Translations under genes and position numbers: made by a program
In this document: piece after piece, positions 1-7,289 of the stretch
Layout of the letters: the number at the start of each line of letters is the position of its first letter
Position numbering within the stretch: position 1 is the first letter of the stretch
Assembly (NCBI GenBank): GCA_005893265.1
Contig: VBOX01000065.1
Coordinates: 12,789-47,598 of the forward strand
Source: Candidatus Eiseniibacteriota bacterium
GTDB lineage: Bacteria > Eisenbacteria > RBG-16-71-46 > SZUA-252
Direction: 5' to 3'
DNA length: 34,810 nt
The notes under the pieces: generated by a model
The model's database searches: none
What the model saw: only the letters and a program-made list of their open reading frames with translations
What the model was told of the DNA's origin: nothing

Positions 1-1237
1 GGGAGCCGATGTACGTGCGGCGGTGGCCCCGGATCTCCGCCTCGTCGCGAACGCCCCCCACGCTCATCCGGACGAAATCGCGCCCCATGGCGCGCGCGAT
101 CGAGCTCCCGAGCGACGTCTTCCCTGTGCCGGGGGGTCCCGCGAAGCAGAGGATCGGGCCCTTGAGATCGTTCTTCAGCTTGAGCACGGCGAGGTATTCG
201 AGGATCCGCTCCTTCACCTTGTCCAGGCCGAAATGCTCCGCGTTGAGCCGGCGCGTTACCTCGTCCAAGTCGATCGGCTGGCGCACGGGCTTGTTCCAAG
301 GCAGCGCGAGCAGCCAGTCGATGTAGTTGCGGATCACCCCTGACTCTTGCGAAGTCGGGGTCAGATAGCGAAGCCGGTTCGTCTCCTCGTACACCACCGA
401 GCGCACGTGCTGCGGCAGGCCCAAGATGTCCGCGCGGTCCAGAATCTGCCTGACGAGCATCTCCTGGGGGTCTTCTTCGCCGAGCTGACGGCGGATTTCG
501 TCGAGCTGCTGGCGGAGGAAAAACTCTTTCTGATTCTTGTCGACCTGGGCCGACGCACGGCGCACGACGTCCTCGGCGACACTGAGACGCGCGACCTCGC
601 TTTCGAGGGATTCGGCCACGAAACCCAGGCGCTCCTCGACGTTCAGGGTCTCGATCACTCTCTGTTTTGCCTCAACCGGAAACCGTACGATCGAAGCCAC
701 GGTGTCGGCAAAGAGGCCGGGATCCCCCAGGTTCATGCTGAAGATGTTGTCCATCTCAGGGGGATAGGAGTGGTCGAGCTGGGAGATCGTCTTGAGGTGC
801 TGCAAGATCCGGGTCGCGAGGAGCTTCGCCCGCTCCGGATCCACCTCGTTCTCGAGCGGGCAGGATACGCGTGCCTCGATATAAGGATCTCTCCGGAGAA
901 TCTCCTCGACCCCGATGCGCCGCAGTCCTTCGAGGGTGACCTGGACATTGCCGTTCGGCATGTTCAGGATCCGGATCACCCGGGCCGCGAGGCCTATCTT
1001 GCTTAGCTGCTCAGGGTTGAGATCTTTTTCGCTCTTGGCGGGGCTGTAGACGAGCGCGATCAGCTCGTCGGGCTCCGCGTGATCGCGGAGGAGCGCCTTC
1101 GACTGCTCGAGGCGAATCTGGATCGAGGTAACGCCAAGCGGGAAGACGACGGTGCTCATCAGCGGGAGCACCGGCATGACCGGGGGCACGTCGCATTCGA
1201 GCATCCGGCCGATCTCGGACATCGGTCGCTTGCTCAT
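1..1237 (-). CDS. lon: Lon ATP-dependent protease, N-terminal part (cut by window edge)
   Basis: ATP-dependent cytoplasmic serine protease that degrades misfolded and regulatory proteins. Read on the minus strand from ATG at 1237, about 412 codons are present. The N-terminal substrate-binding domain starts with the typical pattern PVLPLMSTVVFPLGV, followed by a long helical region. The AAA+ Walker A motif GPPGTGKTS is at residues 367-375 (Lys373), matching the spacing in known Lon proteins. The rest of the AAA+ module and the Ser-Lys protease domain lie beyond the window. The start is supported by an AAAGGA ribosome binding site about 10 bases upstream. It lies downstream of, and is separated by a hairpin terminator from, the small-peptide unit on the same strand. 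Confidence 0.95.
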   Translation of the reverse strand, partial: MSKRPMSEIGRMLECDVPPVMPVLPLMSTVVFPLGVTSIQIRLEQSKALLRDHAEPDELIALVYSPAKSEKDLNPEQLSKIGLAARVIRILNMPNGNVQVTLEGLRRIGVEEILRRDPYIEARVSCPLENEVDPERAKLLATRILQHLKTISQLDHSYPPEMDNIFSMNLGDPGLFADTVASIVRFPVEAKQRVIETLNVEERLGFVAESLESEVARLSVAEDVVRRASAQVDKNQKEFFLRQQLDEIRRQLGEEDPQEMLVRQILDRADILGLPQHVRSVVYEETNRLRYLTPTSQESGVIRNYIDWLLALPWNKPVRQPIDLDEVTRRLNAEHFGLDKVKERILEYLAVLKLKNDLKGPILCFAGPPGTGKTSLGSSIARAMGRDFVRMSVGGVRDEAEIRGHRRTYIGS

Positions 1238-1355
1238 GCAGGCGATCCTTTCCGCCAGGGACGGAACGAGGGTCGAGGGCGAGGATACGAAGGCCACGGT
1301 ATCACAGCTTCCCTGCCGATGGCCAGTCGCCCCCCGCCCCCTCGCCCCCCCAAAA

Positions 1356-1395
1356 TCGAAGGGCCATCAGGGGAAGCCAACTGATGGCCCATCGA
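1356..1395 (-). terminator. Hairpin terminator after the small-peptide unit
   Basis: Arms 1356-1370 and 1381-1395 are 15-base inverted repeats with one mismatch (core GGGCCATCAG / CTGATGGCCC) around a 10-base loop. On the minus strand the hairpin is followed by TTTT and then a G-run. This fits a weak intrinsic terminator that separates the two-peptide transcript from lon. Confidence 0.6.
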
Positions 1396-1408
1396 TCCGC
1401 CTTACTCC

Positions 1409-1440
1409 GGCTCGCAGGGGTTCGCCCTCCCCGCGAAGCC
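1409..1440 (-). other. Second 3' hairpin downstream of the small peptides
   Basis: The segments 1409-1420 and 1429-1440 (GGCTCGCAGGGG and CCCCGCGAAGCC) can form an 11-base-pair stem with a single-base bulge on each side and an 8-base loop. It lies 15 bases after the stop codon of the second peptide and just before the terminator hairpin. It may stabilise the 3' end of the short mRNA. The role is inference. Confidence 0.4.
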
Positions 1441-1454
1441 GAGAACTACGCCGC

Positions 1455-1532
1455 TTACCAGCCGGCCTTGCCGTCCGGAGGAATAATCGTGCCGAAGGCG
1501 ACGATTAGCGCGGTCAGAATGAGTGCGGTCAT
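1455..1532 (-). CDS. Small hydrophobic peptide B, 25 aa, C-terminus PDGKAGW
   Basis: Unrecognised 25-residue peptide. It begins MTALILTALIVAFGTII, an uninterrupted hydrophobic segment long enough to span or insert in a membrane, and ends PPDGKAGW. It has a near-perfect Shine-Dalgarno sequence (AGGGAGGTG at 1541-1549) 8 bases before the ATG. The last seven residues are identical to those of peptide A, 71 bases upstream on the same strand, although the hydrophobic halves differ. That pattern suggests selection on the C-terminal heptapeptide. Possible roles: precursor of a secreted signalling peptide, single-pass membrane subunit, or type I toxin-like peptide. No function can be assigned. It is far below usual gene-calling length limits. 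Confidence 0.72.
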   Translation of the reverse strand: MTALILTALIVAFGTIIPPDGKAGW

Positions 1533-1603
1533 TTGGTTCTCACCTCCCTTCAGGTTGTTTCGTTTGAACCGGTGTATCGGGGGTTTCTTGGTACCGTTGC
1601 CGC

Positions 1604-1678
1604 TTACCAGCCAGCCTTGCCGTCAGGACCGGGGCCAGCGAACGACAGGATCACGAGAATCGCGAGAAGAGCTGCCAT
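1604..1678 (-). CDS. Small hydrophobic peptide A, 24 aa, C-terminus PDGKAGW
   Basis: Unrecognised 24-residue peptide, paralogous to peptide B. It begins MAALLAILVILSFAG (hydrophobic, no charge before residue 19) and ends PGPDGKAGW. A Shine-Dalgarno sequence TGAGGTG at 1683-1689 precedes the ATG by 4 bases. Both copies have a Pro-rich hinge, one Asp, one Lys, a terminal Trp and a TAA stop followed by GCGGC. Peptide A is the first gene of the unit, about 53 bases after the predicted sigma-54-type start site. It lies 228 bases downstream of the histidine kinase gene on the same strand, but a hairpin and its own candidate promoter suggest separate transcription. Confidence 0.72.
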   Translation of the reverse strand: MAALLAILVILSFAGPGPDGKAGW

Positions 1679-1741
1679 CACACACCTCACTTCGTTTGGG
1701 TTCACTGCTCACCTTCCGAACTGCTGACGTCGGAACGTAAG

Positions 1742-1757
1742 AGCAGCCGCCGTGCCA
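1742..1757 (-). promoter_or_regulatory. Candidate sigma-54 (-24/-12) promoter of the small-peptide unit
   Basis: On the minus strand the site reads TGGCACGGCGGCTGCT. The sigma-54 consensus is TGGCACG-N4-TTGCW. Every consensus base matches except the first T of the -12 element (C here), and the GG and GC dinucleotides have the exact canonical spacing. The start site would be near 1731, about 53 bases before the ATG of peptide A. I see no convincing sigma-70 promoter in this gap. Whether the genome has rpoN is unknown. Confidence 0.5.
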
Positions 1758-1782
1758 TTTGCAATTCCGGGAGACCGATAGT

Positions 1783-1803
1783 CTGTAAGTGTTTGTCTTA
1801 CAG
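1783..1803. promoter_or_regulatory. Palindrome CTGTAAG-N7-CTTACAG upstream of the candidate sigma-54 promoter
   Basis: Perfect 7-base inverted repeat (1783-1789 and 1797-1803) with a 7-base spacer, centred about 62 bases upstream of the predicted start site. Its position and dyad symmetry suit a regulator site, such as one for a sigma-54 enhancer-binding protein. That spacing is a little closer than typical upstream activator sites. The regulator is unknown. Confidence 0.45.
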
Positions 1804-1852
1804 GTGACTGAGGGGATGGCAAAATGCGAACCCAGGCAAGAGCGAGGCAGGC

Positions 1853-1880
1853 AAATCAGTCAACAAAAACTGACCGATTT
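1853..1880 (-). terminator. Imperfect inverted repeat after the histidine kinase gene
   Basis: The minus strand reads AAATC-GG-TCAG, a T-rich loop, then CTGA-TTT. This can form a stem between the halves at 1853-1860 and 1869-1880 with a small internal mismatch. It starts 27 bases after the histidine kinase stop codon, so it could end or process that operon's transcript. No long T-run follows. A regulator site is an alternative. Confidence 0.3.
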
Positions 1881-1906
1881 GTGATTTAGGTATAACTGCT
1901 TTAATA

Positions 1907-3826
1907 TCAGCCGATTATATGTGTCGTGTTAACTTTACGGCGAATGTCTGAAACGGTTGTCTCTTCCTGATAGCCCTCAGGGCTGGGGAAGGGGAGCCGA
2001 ACCAGAAAAATGCTCCCCTCACCGACGCGGCTCTCCACTTGGATCATCCCCCCGTGTGCCTCCACGATGCCGCGGGCGATCGAGAGGCCGAGGCCGAGCC
2101 CGGAGGAATTGAACTCGGCCGTCCCCGAGGAGTGGAGGTTCACGTCCTTGAGCTCCACGAGCTTCGAGAAGATCCGCTCCTGGTCCTCTTCGGCGATGCC
2201 GATCCCCGTGTCGCTCACCTCGACCTCTACGGCGTCCCCGACCCTCTGCGCCGCAAGCCCGATCGAGCCCCCGTCCGGCGTAAAGCGCACGGCGTTCATG
2301 GCGATGTTCAGGATCGCCTTGCTCAGGTAGTCGCGATCAATGCGGGGATGGACGAGGCTCGGCTCCACGCTGATCGAGAGCTGCTGATCTCGCTGCGTTA
2401 CAAAGGGGGCGACTTGCACCGCCACTTCCTCGAGGACCTCGCCGATGTCGCAGGGAGCGAAATGCGCCGGGAGCTGGTTGCGCTCGATCAAGGACATGTT
2501 GGTCAGGTCCCGCGCCAGGCGGGTGAGCGTATCCGTTCCGCGGCGTATCGCGGAGAGCCCCTCCCTCTGGGGTGGGGTGACTTCCCCGAGCGCCCCTTCG
2601 CCGATCATGTCCGCGTACGCGCGGATCATCGTGACGGGGGTGATGATCTCGTGCGAAGCGACGGCGATGAAGTCTGATTTCATCCGGTCGATCTCCCCGA
2701 GCCGCTCGATCTCGTGCCGCTGGGTATCGCGCATGATCTCGAAATCCTCGGCGAGCCTCCCCATCTCATCGCGTGAGCGGACGTTCAGCGGGAAGTCGTA
2801 GTTGCCGACCCGCATCTCATTGGCGGCTTCCACGAGGCGCCGGATCGGCCGCGTGATTCCGGCCGCGACCCCGAGACCGAGCAAGAGCGCCAAGAGCGCG
2901 GCCGTGGCCCCCGCGACGGAGAGATCCACTCCGATCCTCTTTAGGATTAGCGTTTCCTGGTCGAGGGAGCGCAGAAGCACGTACCCGAGGTGACCTCCCA
3001 CTTCCGGACCCCTCACGTCGCCGCGAAGCGCGAGAAAGCGCTCTCCCTGGACCGGGAGCACCTCGAGCCTCTGTCCCAGTCGCTCGCCGGCGGCCTGGAG
3101 GCGAGAGTCCGCCTCCCGCCACTCGCGAATCTTCGTTTGCAGCGTGCTCCGGAGCGCGGACTCGGGAAGGGTGCTCAAAGCGATTTCGCCGTCCACGGCA
3201 AAAACGACATCGCTCCGTGTCGTCTCCTTGAGAGCCTGCGCGAGCTCGGAGTCCACGCTCCTTCCCAGCGTCAGGGTGCCGACGAGGGTGCCGCCGACCA
3301 GGATGGGAACAACCGCGACCCGGTGGGCCTTCCGTCCCTCCACCATGTAGCCGCTGGCCGGACGACTCGCCAGCGCTTCCCGGATGAGCTTCGACCCGGA
3401 GATGTTGATCCCGTGCTCGTCGGGCCGTCCCCCGCGGACGAGAACCACCCCGTGCTCGTCCGTAACGTCAAAGACCTGCGCCTCCGTATCGCGCTGGAAA
3501 TCGCCGACGACGCCAGCGAGCGTCGCCTGGAAATACTCGGTACCGCGATCCACCCCGGGGAGTGTGAGCATCGCGAAGAACTTCGGATCACGTGCGACGA
3601 TGATCCCGATGCGCTTCAGCTCCTCCCCCTGATGCAGCATCTGCCTCTCGAAGGAGAGGGCCGCGCGCGCGAGGTCGGCGGTGACCGTCCTGTTCTCCTG
3701 GGCGGCGACCCGGAAATTCACGGCGAGGAGCGCGGCCACCAGGACCGCCAGAATGGGGATCGAAGTGATCGTCGCGATCTTCGCCGCGAGCGAGAGGCGG
3801 AATCTCGGAAGCCGAAACGGCTTCAC
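1907..3826 (-). CDS. Membrane sensor histidine kinase (orphan)
   Basis: 639-residue inner-membrane two-component sensor kinase. Domains in order: transmembrane segment at about 16-38; extracytoplasmic Cache-like sensor region at about 40-295; second transmembrane segment at about 300-323; HAMP linker at about 324-376; HisKA with the H-box SHEIITP (phospho-acceptor His392); HATPase with N-box (Asn507/Asn511), DTGIGI at 539-544 and GLGLGLS at 576-582. No response regulator gene is adjacent. The GTG start overlaps the cupredoxin stop codon by four bases (GTGA). A longer upstream reading frame exists but would run inside the cupredoxin gene. Context suggests it senses an envelope or redox signal linked to the porin and cupredoxin. 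Confidence 0.88.
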   Translation of the reverse strand: MKPFRLPRFRLSLAAKIATITSIPILAVLVAALLAVNFRVAAQENRTVTADLARAALSFERQMLHQGEELKRIGIIVARDPKFFAMLTLPGVDRGTEYFQATLAGVVGDFQRDTEAQVFDVTDEHGVVLVRGGRPDEHGINISGSKLIREALASRPASGYMVEGRKAHRVAVVPILVGGTLVGTLTLGRSVDSELAQALKETTRSDVVFAVDGEIALSTLPESALRSTLQTKIREWREADSRLQAAGERLGQRLEVLPVQGERFLALRGDVRGPEVGGHLGYVLLRSLDQETLILKRIGVDLSVAGATAALLALLLGLGVAAGITRPIRRLVEAANEMRVGNYDFPLNVRSRDEMGRLAEDFEIMRDTQRHEIERLGEIDRMKSDFIAVASHEIITPVTMIRAYADMIGEGALGEVTPPQREGLSAIRRGTDTLTRLARDLTNMSLIERNQLPAHFAPCDIGEVLEEVAVQVAPFVTQRDQQLSISVEPSLVHPRIDRDYLSKAILNIAMNAVRFTPDGGSIGLAAQRVGDAVEVEVSDTGIGIAEEDQERIFSKLVELKDVNLHSSGTAEFNSSGLGLGLSIARGIVEAHGGMIQVESRVGEGSIFLVRLPFPSPEGYQEETTVSDIRRKVNTTHIIG

Positions 3827-4494
3827 GGTTCGAGAGGCGGGAGCGAGGCGGCGCCCTTTGCGGGCACGTCGACCGTGACCATGCGTTCGCCCGAGCTGGG
3901 CAGCCACACCTTCACCGTGTGGGAACCGGCGGGCACGTTCTCGATGCGGAACCGGCCGCTCCGCCCGATCAAGGCGAAACGCCGGGTCGGCGCCACGATG
4001 ATGTCGGCGCGCATGTCGGAGTGGATGTCGCAGTAGACCTGGACAGCTCCCGGCTTCGCGAACGTCACGCTCCGGGACTTCCCTTTCGGGTAGCGTCCCA
4101 GGTCGAATCGCTTTGGGGGCGAGTAGGAGAAAATGTTGTGAAAGACATTGTCGCTGTTGTGGAACTCGACGGTTTGCCCCGCCTGAACGACAAGAATGCG
4201 CGGGACGAACCGCTGGCCGAGCTGGTCCATCCTGGCGGGCGGAGGCGGAGGTCCCGTTTCGGGTTCGGGATCGGCGACCCACGCCGCACCGTAGGCGGTG
4301 TCGACCGTAGCCGCGGCCACCGACCGGGCGGAAGCACTGAGCTGGCCGACGTATGGATTGGGCTTCGACATATCCCGGATGGCGAGATCCGCGGGCGCGA
4401 CCACGACCTCTCCTGTGATCGCGCCGGCCGAAGCGCCGGCCGCGCGGAGGAGCGCGAGGAGAAACACCGAAGCGATCGCGGGCGCTCCGCGCAT
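3823..4494 (-). CDS. Secreted cupredoxin-like (plastocyanin-type) protein
   Basis: 223-residue exported protein. The signal peptide covers about residues 1-24 (hydrophobic core, ending ASAGA). A cupredoxin fold at about 95-168 carries the type 1 copper ligand set: His119 in VFHN and CDIHSDM with Cys155, His158 and Met161. This resembles the methylamine-utilisation/plastocyanin-like family. A C-terminal segment (about 172-212, FRIENVPAGSHTVKVWLP) resembles a carboxypeptidase-regulatory or transthyretin-like beta domain. It probably carries electrons or binds copper in the periplasm. The ATG overlaps the stop codon of the upstream barrel gene (TGATG) and the stop overlaps the kinase start, so the three genes are one coupled operon. 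Confidence 0.82.
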   Translation of the reverse strand: MRGAPAIASVFLLALLRAAGASAGAITGEVVVAPADLAIRDMSKPNPYVGQLSASARSVAAATVDTAYGAAWVADPEPETGPPPPPARMDQLGQRFVPRILVVQAGQTVEFHNSDNVFHNIFSYSPPKRFDLGRYPKGKSRSVTFAKPGAVQVYCDIHSDMRADIIVAPTRRFALIGRSGRFRIENVPAGSHTVKVWLPSSGERMVTVDVPAKGAASLPPLEP

Positions 4495-5684
4495 CAGAAC
4501 CCCACCGAGAGCTGGGCCGCCGCGAACGCGCGCACGAGCGGAGGCGTCACGTTGACCTTAGACTGCTGATGCACAAGCTTCGCGACCAGGCGCTTCGACG
4601 GCTTGAACCCGATACCGATCTCGCGTTTCCAAAGATCCGCGTCCCATGCCGCGACACCGCCTCCGGAGAGCGCTATGTCGGCGAAGATCATGCGGTCGAA
4701 GCGCCCGGCGATGTACCAACCGGGCAGGACGGTCCACTTGCCTTCCACGTACCACGAGCGGAGGTCCAGGTTGCCGATGAACGGCGACTCGAATCGGCTG
4801 AAGAGGAACTCCGAGTAGAGGACGCCGTGACCATAGGAAAGCTCCAGGTCGGCGGCCGCGAGCTTCTGCATGAACTGATCGACCGTCCGCCCCGGCGGGA
4901 GATCGTCGTTCAGATCCTCGTAGAGATAGGGGGCGCGCGATCCGGAAACGCCGGCCCGAATCCACGGGGCGGGGACGAATCCGAGCCGCGCGAGAACCTG
5001 CTTCCCGTTGTTCGTGTCGCCCATGACCGGCTGCGCCGCGCTTCCGTTCGTCACGCCGACCGCGAACTCGATCGGAGCGGCGGTTCCGATCAAGACCATC
5101 CCGAAGTCCCAGCAGTTCTCGTAGAGGACGGGAACCGCCTGCCCCCCGGAGCCCCCGACTCCGGTGAGCCCCGGTCCCATGTAACTCGAACGGTAGCCTT
5201 TCCCCCGATTCGCCACGATATCTTCGCCGCGAACGGCCGCCTGGTCGGTGCGGAGATCGGTATGGTATTGGTACATGAGGGGCGCGCCGATCAGGTTGTT
5301 TTGGGGAGCGTACGAGCGGTTTGGATAGGCTCCCAAGTGGAGCGGAATCTTCCCGACCTCAAGATGGATGTCGCGCCCTTTCGGATCCGAAAGCCGGACG
5401 AAACCCCCGAAGAGCCGCGCCATCATGGTTTCGTCGTCGTAGAGGAACTCCGTGAAGACGTGGACGTGATCCTGGATGGGGGCGTCGGCAAAGAGACGGA
5501 TCCGGGCCGTGTGAAACGGGTTCTCGCCGAAGTTGAGGGTGTTGATGCCCTCCTGGTCGGTACGGCTCAAGCCCACGAGGTCCAGGTTGCCCTGGAAATT
5601 CACCGGGCCGACCGAGGCGCATTCCACGGGCTCAACCGGCCCCAGGCAAAGTGCGAGCCCGAACATCAGACCGATCCATCGCAC
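4494..5684 (-). CDS. Outer-membrane beta-barrel (porin-like) protein
   Basis: 396-residue protein with a signal peptide (about 1-23, cleavage near VECAS). It is rich in alternating aromatic/hydrophobic strands (for example RSWYVEGKWTVLPGWYIAGRF) and ends in LSVGF. The terminal Phe in an amphipathic strand is typical of proteins inserted by the BAM machinery. I do not recognise a specific porin family. It is first in the operon with the cupredoxin and sensor kinase. Uptake of a substrate or metal handled by the cupredoxin is a plausible role, but this is inference. A perfect 12-base palindrome lies in the divergent promoter region upstream. Confidence 0.75.
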   Translation of the reverse strand: MRWIGLMFGLALCLGPVEPVECASVGPVNFQGNLDLVGLSRTDQEGINTLNFGENPFHTARIRLFADAPIQDHVHVFTEFLYDDETMMARLFGGFVRLSDPKGRDIHLEVGKIPLHLGAYPNRSYAPQNNLIGAPLMYQYHTDLRTDQAAVRGEDIVANRGKGYRSSYMGPGLTGVGGSGGQAVPVLYENCWDFGMVLIGTAAPIEFAVGVTNGSAAQPVMGDTNNGKQVLARLGFVPAPWIRAGVSGSRAPYLYEDLNDDLPPGRTVDQFMQKLAAADLELSYGHGVLYSEFLFSRFESPFIGNLDLRSWYVEGKWTVLPGWYIAGRFDRMIFADIALSGGGVAAWDADLWKREIGIGFKPSKRLVAKLVHQQSKVNVTPPLVRAFAAAQLSVGF

Positions 5685-5784
5685 GTTCGGTTCCTCCTTG
5701 AACGAATCTCGCGACCGCCCGCCCCGCCGCCGGGTCGCACCTCCATCACCCGGCTTCCCGGGGACAAACCGCGTCGACGTAATT

Positions 5785-5796
5785 TTCGGTACCGAA
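5785..5796. promoter_or_regulatory. Palindrome TTCGGTACCGAA in divergent promoter region
   Basis: A perfect 12-base palindrome in the 153-base gap between the divergently transcribed porin operon (minus, from 5684) and the RNA methyltransferase operon (plus, from 5838). Its position fits an operator acting on one or both. No matching regulator is identified. Confidence 0.35.
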
Positions 5797-5825
5797 CGCC
5801 CCGATCCTGAGCGGAAACGATGGTG

Positions 5826-5831
5826 TAGACT
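5826..5831 (+). promoter_or_regulatory. Candidate -10 element TAGACT placed for leaderless transcription
   Basis: TAGACT ends six bases before the ATG at 5838, the distance expected if transcription starts at the start codon itself. No good ribosome binding site or -35 element is visible. Confidence 0.3.
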
Positions 5832-5837
5832 CTGGGG

Positions 5838-7289
5838 ATGGATTCGATGGAACCGACCCCGGCGGGGGTTTCACCCGTCCGTGGGTCCGCTGAAAACCAG
5901 GCTCCGGCTCGCCGCGGCCAGACGCTCGATCTCACGATCTCTGACCTCGCCTTCGGCGGAAAGGCCTTGGCCAAAATCGGGGGGTTCGTCGTATTCGTGG
6001 AGAATGCCCTCCCGGGAGACCGTGTGCTCGCAACGGTCTATCGGAAGCGGCGTCAATACGCCGAGGCCCGGGCCGTGGAGATCCTGGCCCCCTCCCTATC
6101 CCGAGTGCCGGCGCGCTGCGACCACGTTCCCATCTGCGGGGGGTGCCGGTTTCAGGATTTCGACTATCCAGAGCAACTTCGACACAAACAGCGCCAAGTC
6201 GAGGACTGCCTCGCTCACTTGGGCCGGCTCCGGGTGCCCTCACGGCCGATCCTGCCGGCCACGAGCCTCTTTCACTACCGGAACAAGATGGAATACTCGT
6301 TCGGCCGCGACGGAGATCGGCTGACGCTGGGCCTCCACCGGCGCGGGCTTTTCGACAAGCCGTTCGATCTCGAGCGCTGCCATATCGCGACCCCTATCTC
6401 CAGCGAGATCGTCGCGTTCGTGCGTGACTTCGCACAGAGGGAAGCTCTGCCGCCGTACGATCTGCGGCGCCACACGGGCCTCCTCCGATTTCTCGTCGTG
6501 CGCGAAGGGATTCGGACCGGCCAGGTGATGGTCAACATCGTCGCGAGCGAGCCGCATCCGGCGCTCGAGCGGCTGGCTGCGGCTTTGCGGGGAGCCTTCC
6601 CCTCCGTCGCCAGCGTCGTGTTGAATCTCACGCGACGGAAGGCGCAGGTCGCGCTCGGGGAGGAGGAGCGCGTGCTCGAGGGGCAGCCGACGATCCTGGA
6701 ACGTTTCGGAGGCCTTACGTTCGAAATCTCCTCCAACTCATTCTTCCAGACCAACACCGAGCAGGCGGAACGTCTTCTGGATTCGGCGCTGGAAGCGCTC
6801 GCCCTGACCGGAACGGAGCGAGTCCTGGACGTGTACTCGGGCACGGGCACGTTCACCCTCCCCATCGCCATGAGGTCGGCCGAAGCGATCGGGATCGAAT
6901 CCTCCGAAATTGCCGTGCGGGACGCGGAGCGAAACGCCGAGCGGAACGGCATCAAGAACGCGCGCTTCTGGAGGGGGGAAGCGATGGAAGTCCTGCGCGA
7001 CCGCCTGGACTGGGGAGGGCGCGATGCCTTGGGACCCCCCGGTCGCCCGGACATCCACGCGGTACTCGTCGATCCGCCGCGTGCGGGACTGCATCCCGGC
7101 GTCGTGACACGCCTCATCCAATTGGGCGCGCCGCGGCTCGTCTACATATCGTGCAATCCGAGCACGCTGGGCCGCGACCTAGCACTCCTCTGCGAATCGC
7201 GATTCGCGCTCGAATGGATCCAACCCATCGACATGTTCCCTCATACACCCCACATCGAATGCGTGGCGGCGCTCAAGCGCGCCGGATGA
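5838..7289 (+). CDS. rlmD: 23S rRNA (uracil-5-)-methyltransferase, RlmD/TrmA family
   Basis: 483-residue SAM-dependent RNA m5U methyltransferase. A TRAM-like RNA-binding domain covers about 27-85. The [4Fe-4S] cysteines typical of RlmD-type enzymes are at Cys94, Cys100, Cys103 (CDHVPICGGC) and Cys181. The Rossmann SAM motif DVYSGTGTFTLPIA is at 331-344, DPPRAGL at 412-418, and the catalytic Cys439 is in YISCNPSTLGRDL. The family is clear; RlmD, RlmC and other members cannot be told apart from this sequence alone. The ATG at 5838 gives the usual length. The stop overlaps the start of the next gene (ATGA), so it leads a coupled operon with the M16 peptidase. Confidence 0.9.
   Translation: MDSMEPTPAGVSPVRGSAENQAPARRGQTLDLTISDLAFGGKALAKIGGFVVFVENALPGDRVLATVYRKRRQYAEARAVEILAPSLSRVPARCDHVPICGGCRFQDFDYPEQLRHKQRQVEDCLAHLGRLRVPSRPILPATSLFHYRNKMEYSFGRDGDRLTLGLHRRGLFDKPFDLERCHIATPISSEIVAFVRDFAQREALPPYDLRRHTGLLRFLVVREGIRTGQVMVNIVASEPHPALERLAAALRGAFPSVASVVLNLTRRKAQVALGEEERVLEGQPTILERFGGLTFEISSNSFFQTNTEQAERLLDSALEALALTGTERVLDVYSGTGTFTLPIAMRSAEAIGIESSEIAVRDAERNAERNGIKNARFWRGEAMEVLRDRLDWGGRDALGPPGRPDIHAVLVDPPRAGLHPGVVTRLIQLGAPRLVYISCNPSTLGRDLALLCESRFALEWIQPIDMFPHTPHIECVAALKRAG

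Noticed and set aside
3827-4282. N-terminal extension of the histidine kinase frame
   Set aside because: It would lie inside the cupredoxin gene in another frame. The GTG at 3826 overlapping the cupredoxin stop gives a clean first transmembrane helix.
7151-7285. In-frame N-terminal extension of the M16 peptidase reading into the methyltransferase gene
   Set aside because: It lies wholly inside a well-supported gene and has no homology-like features. The ATG at 7286 overlaps the upstream stop in the usual coupled manner.
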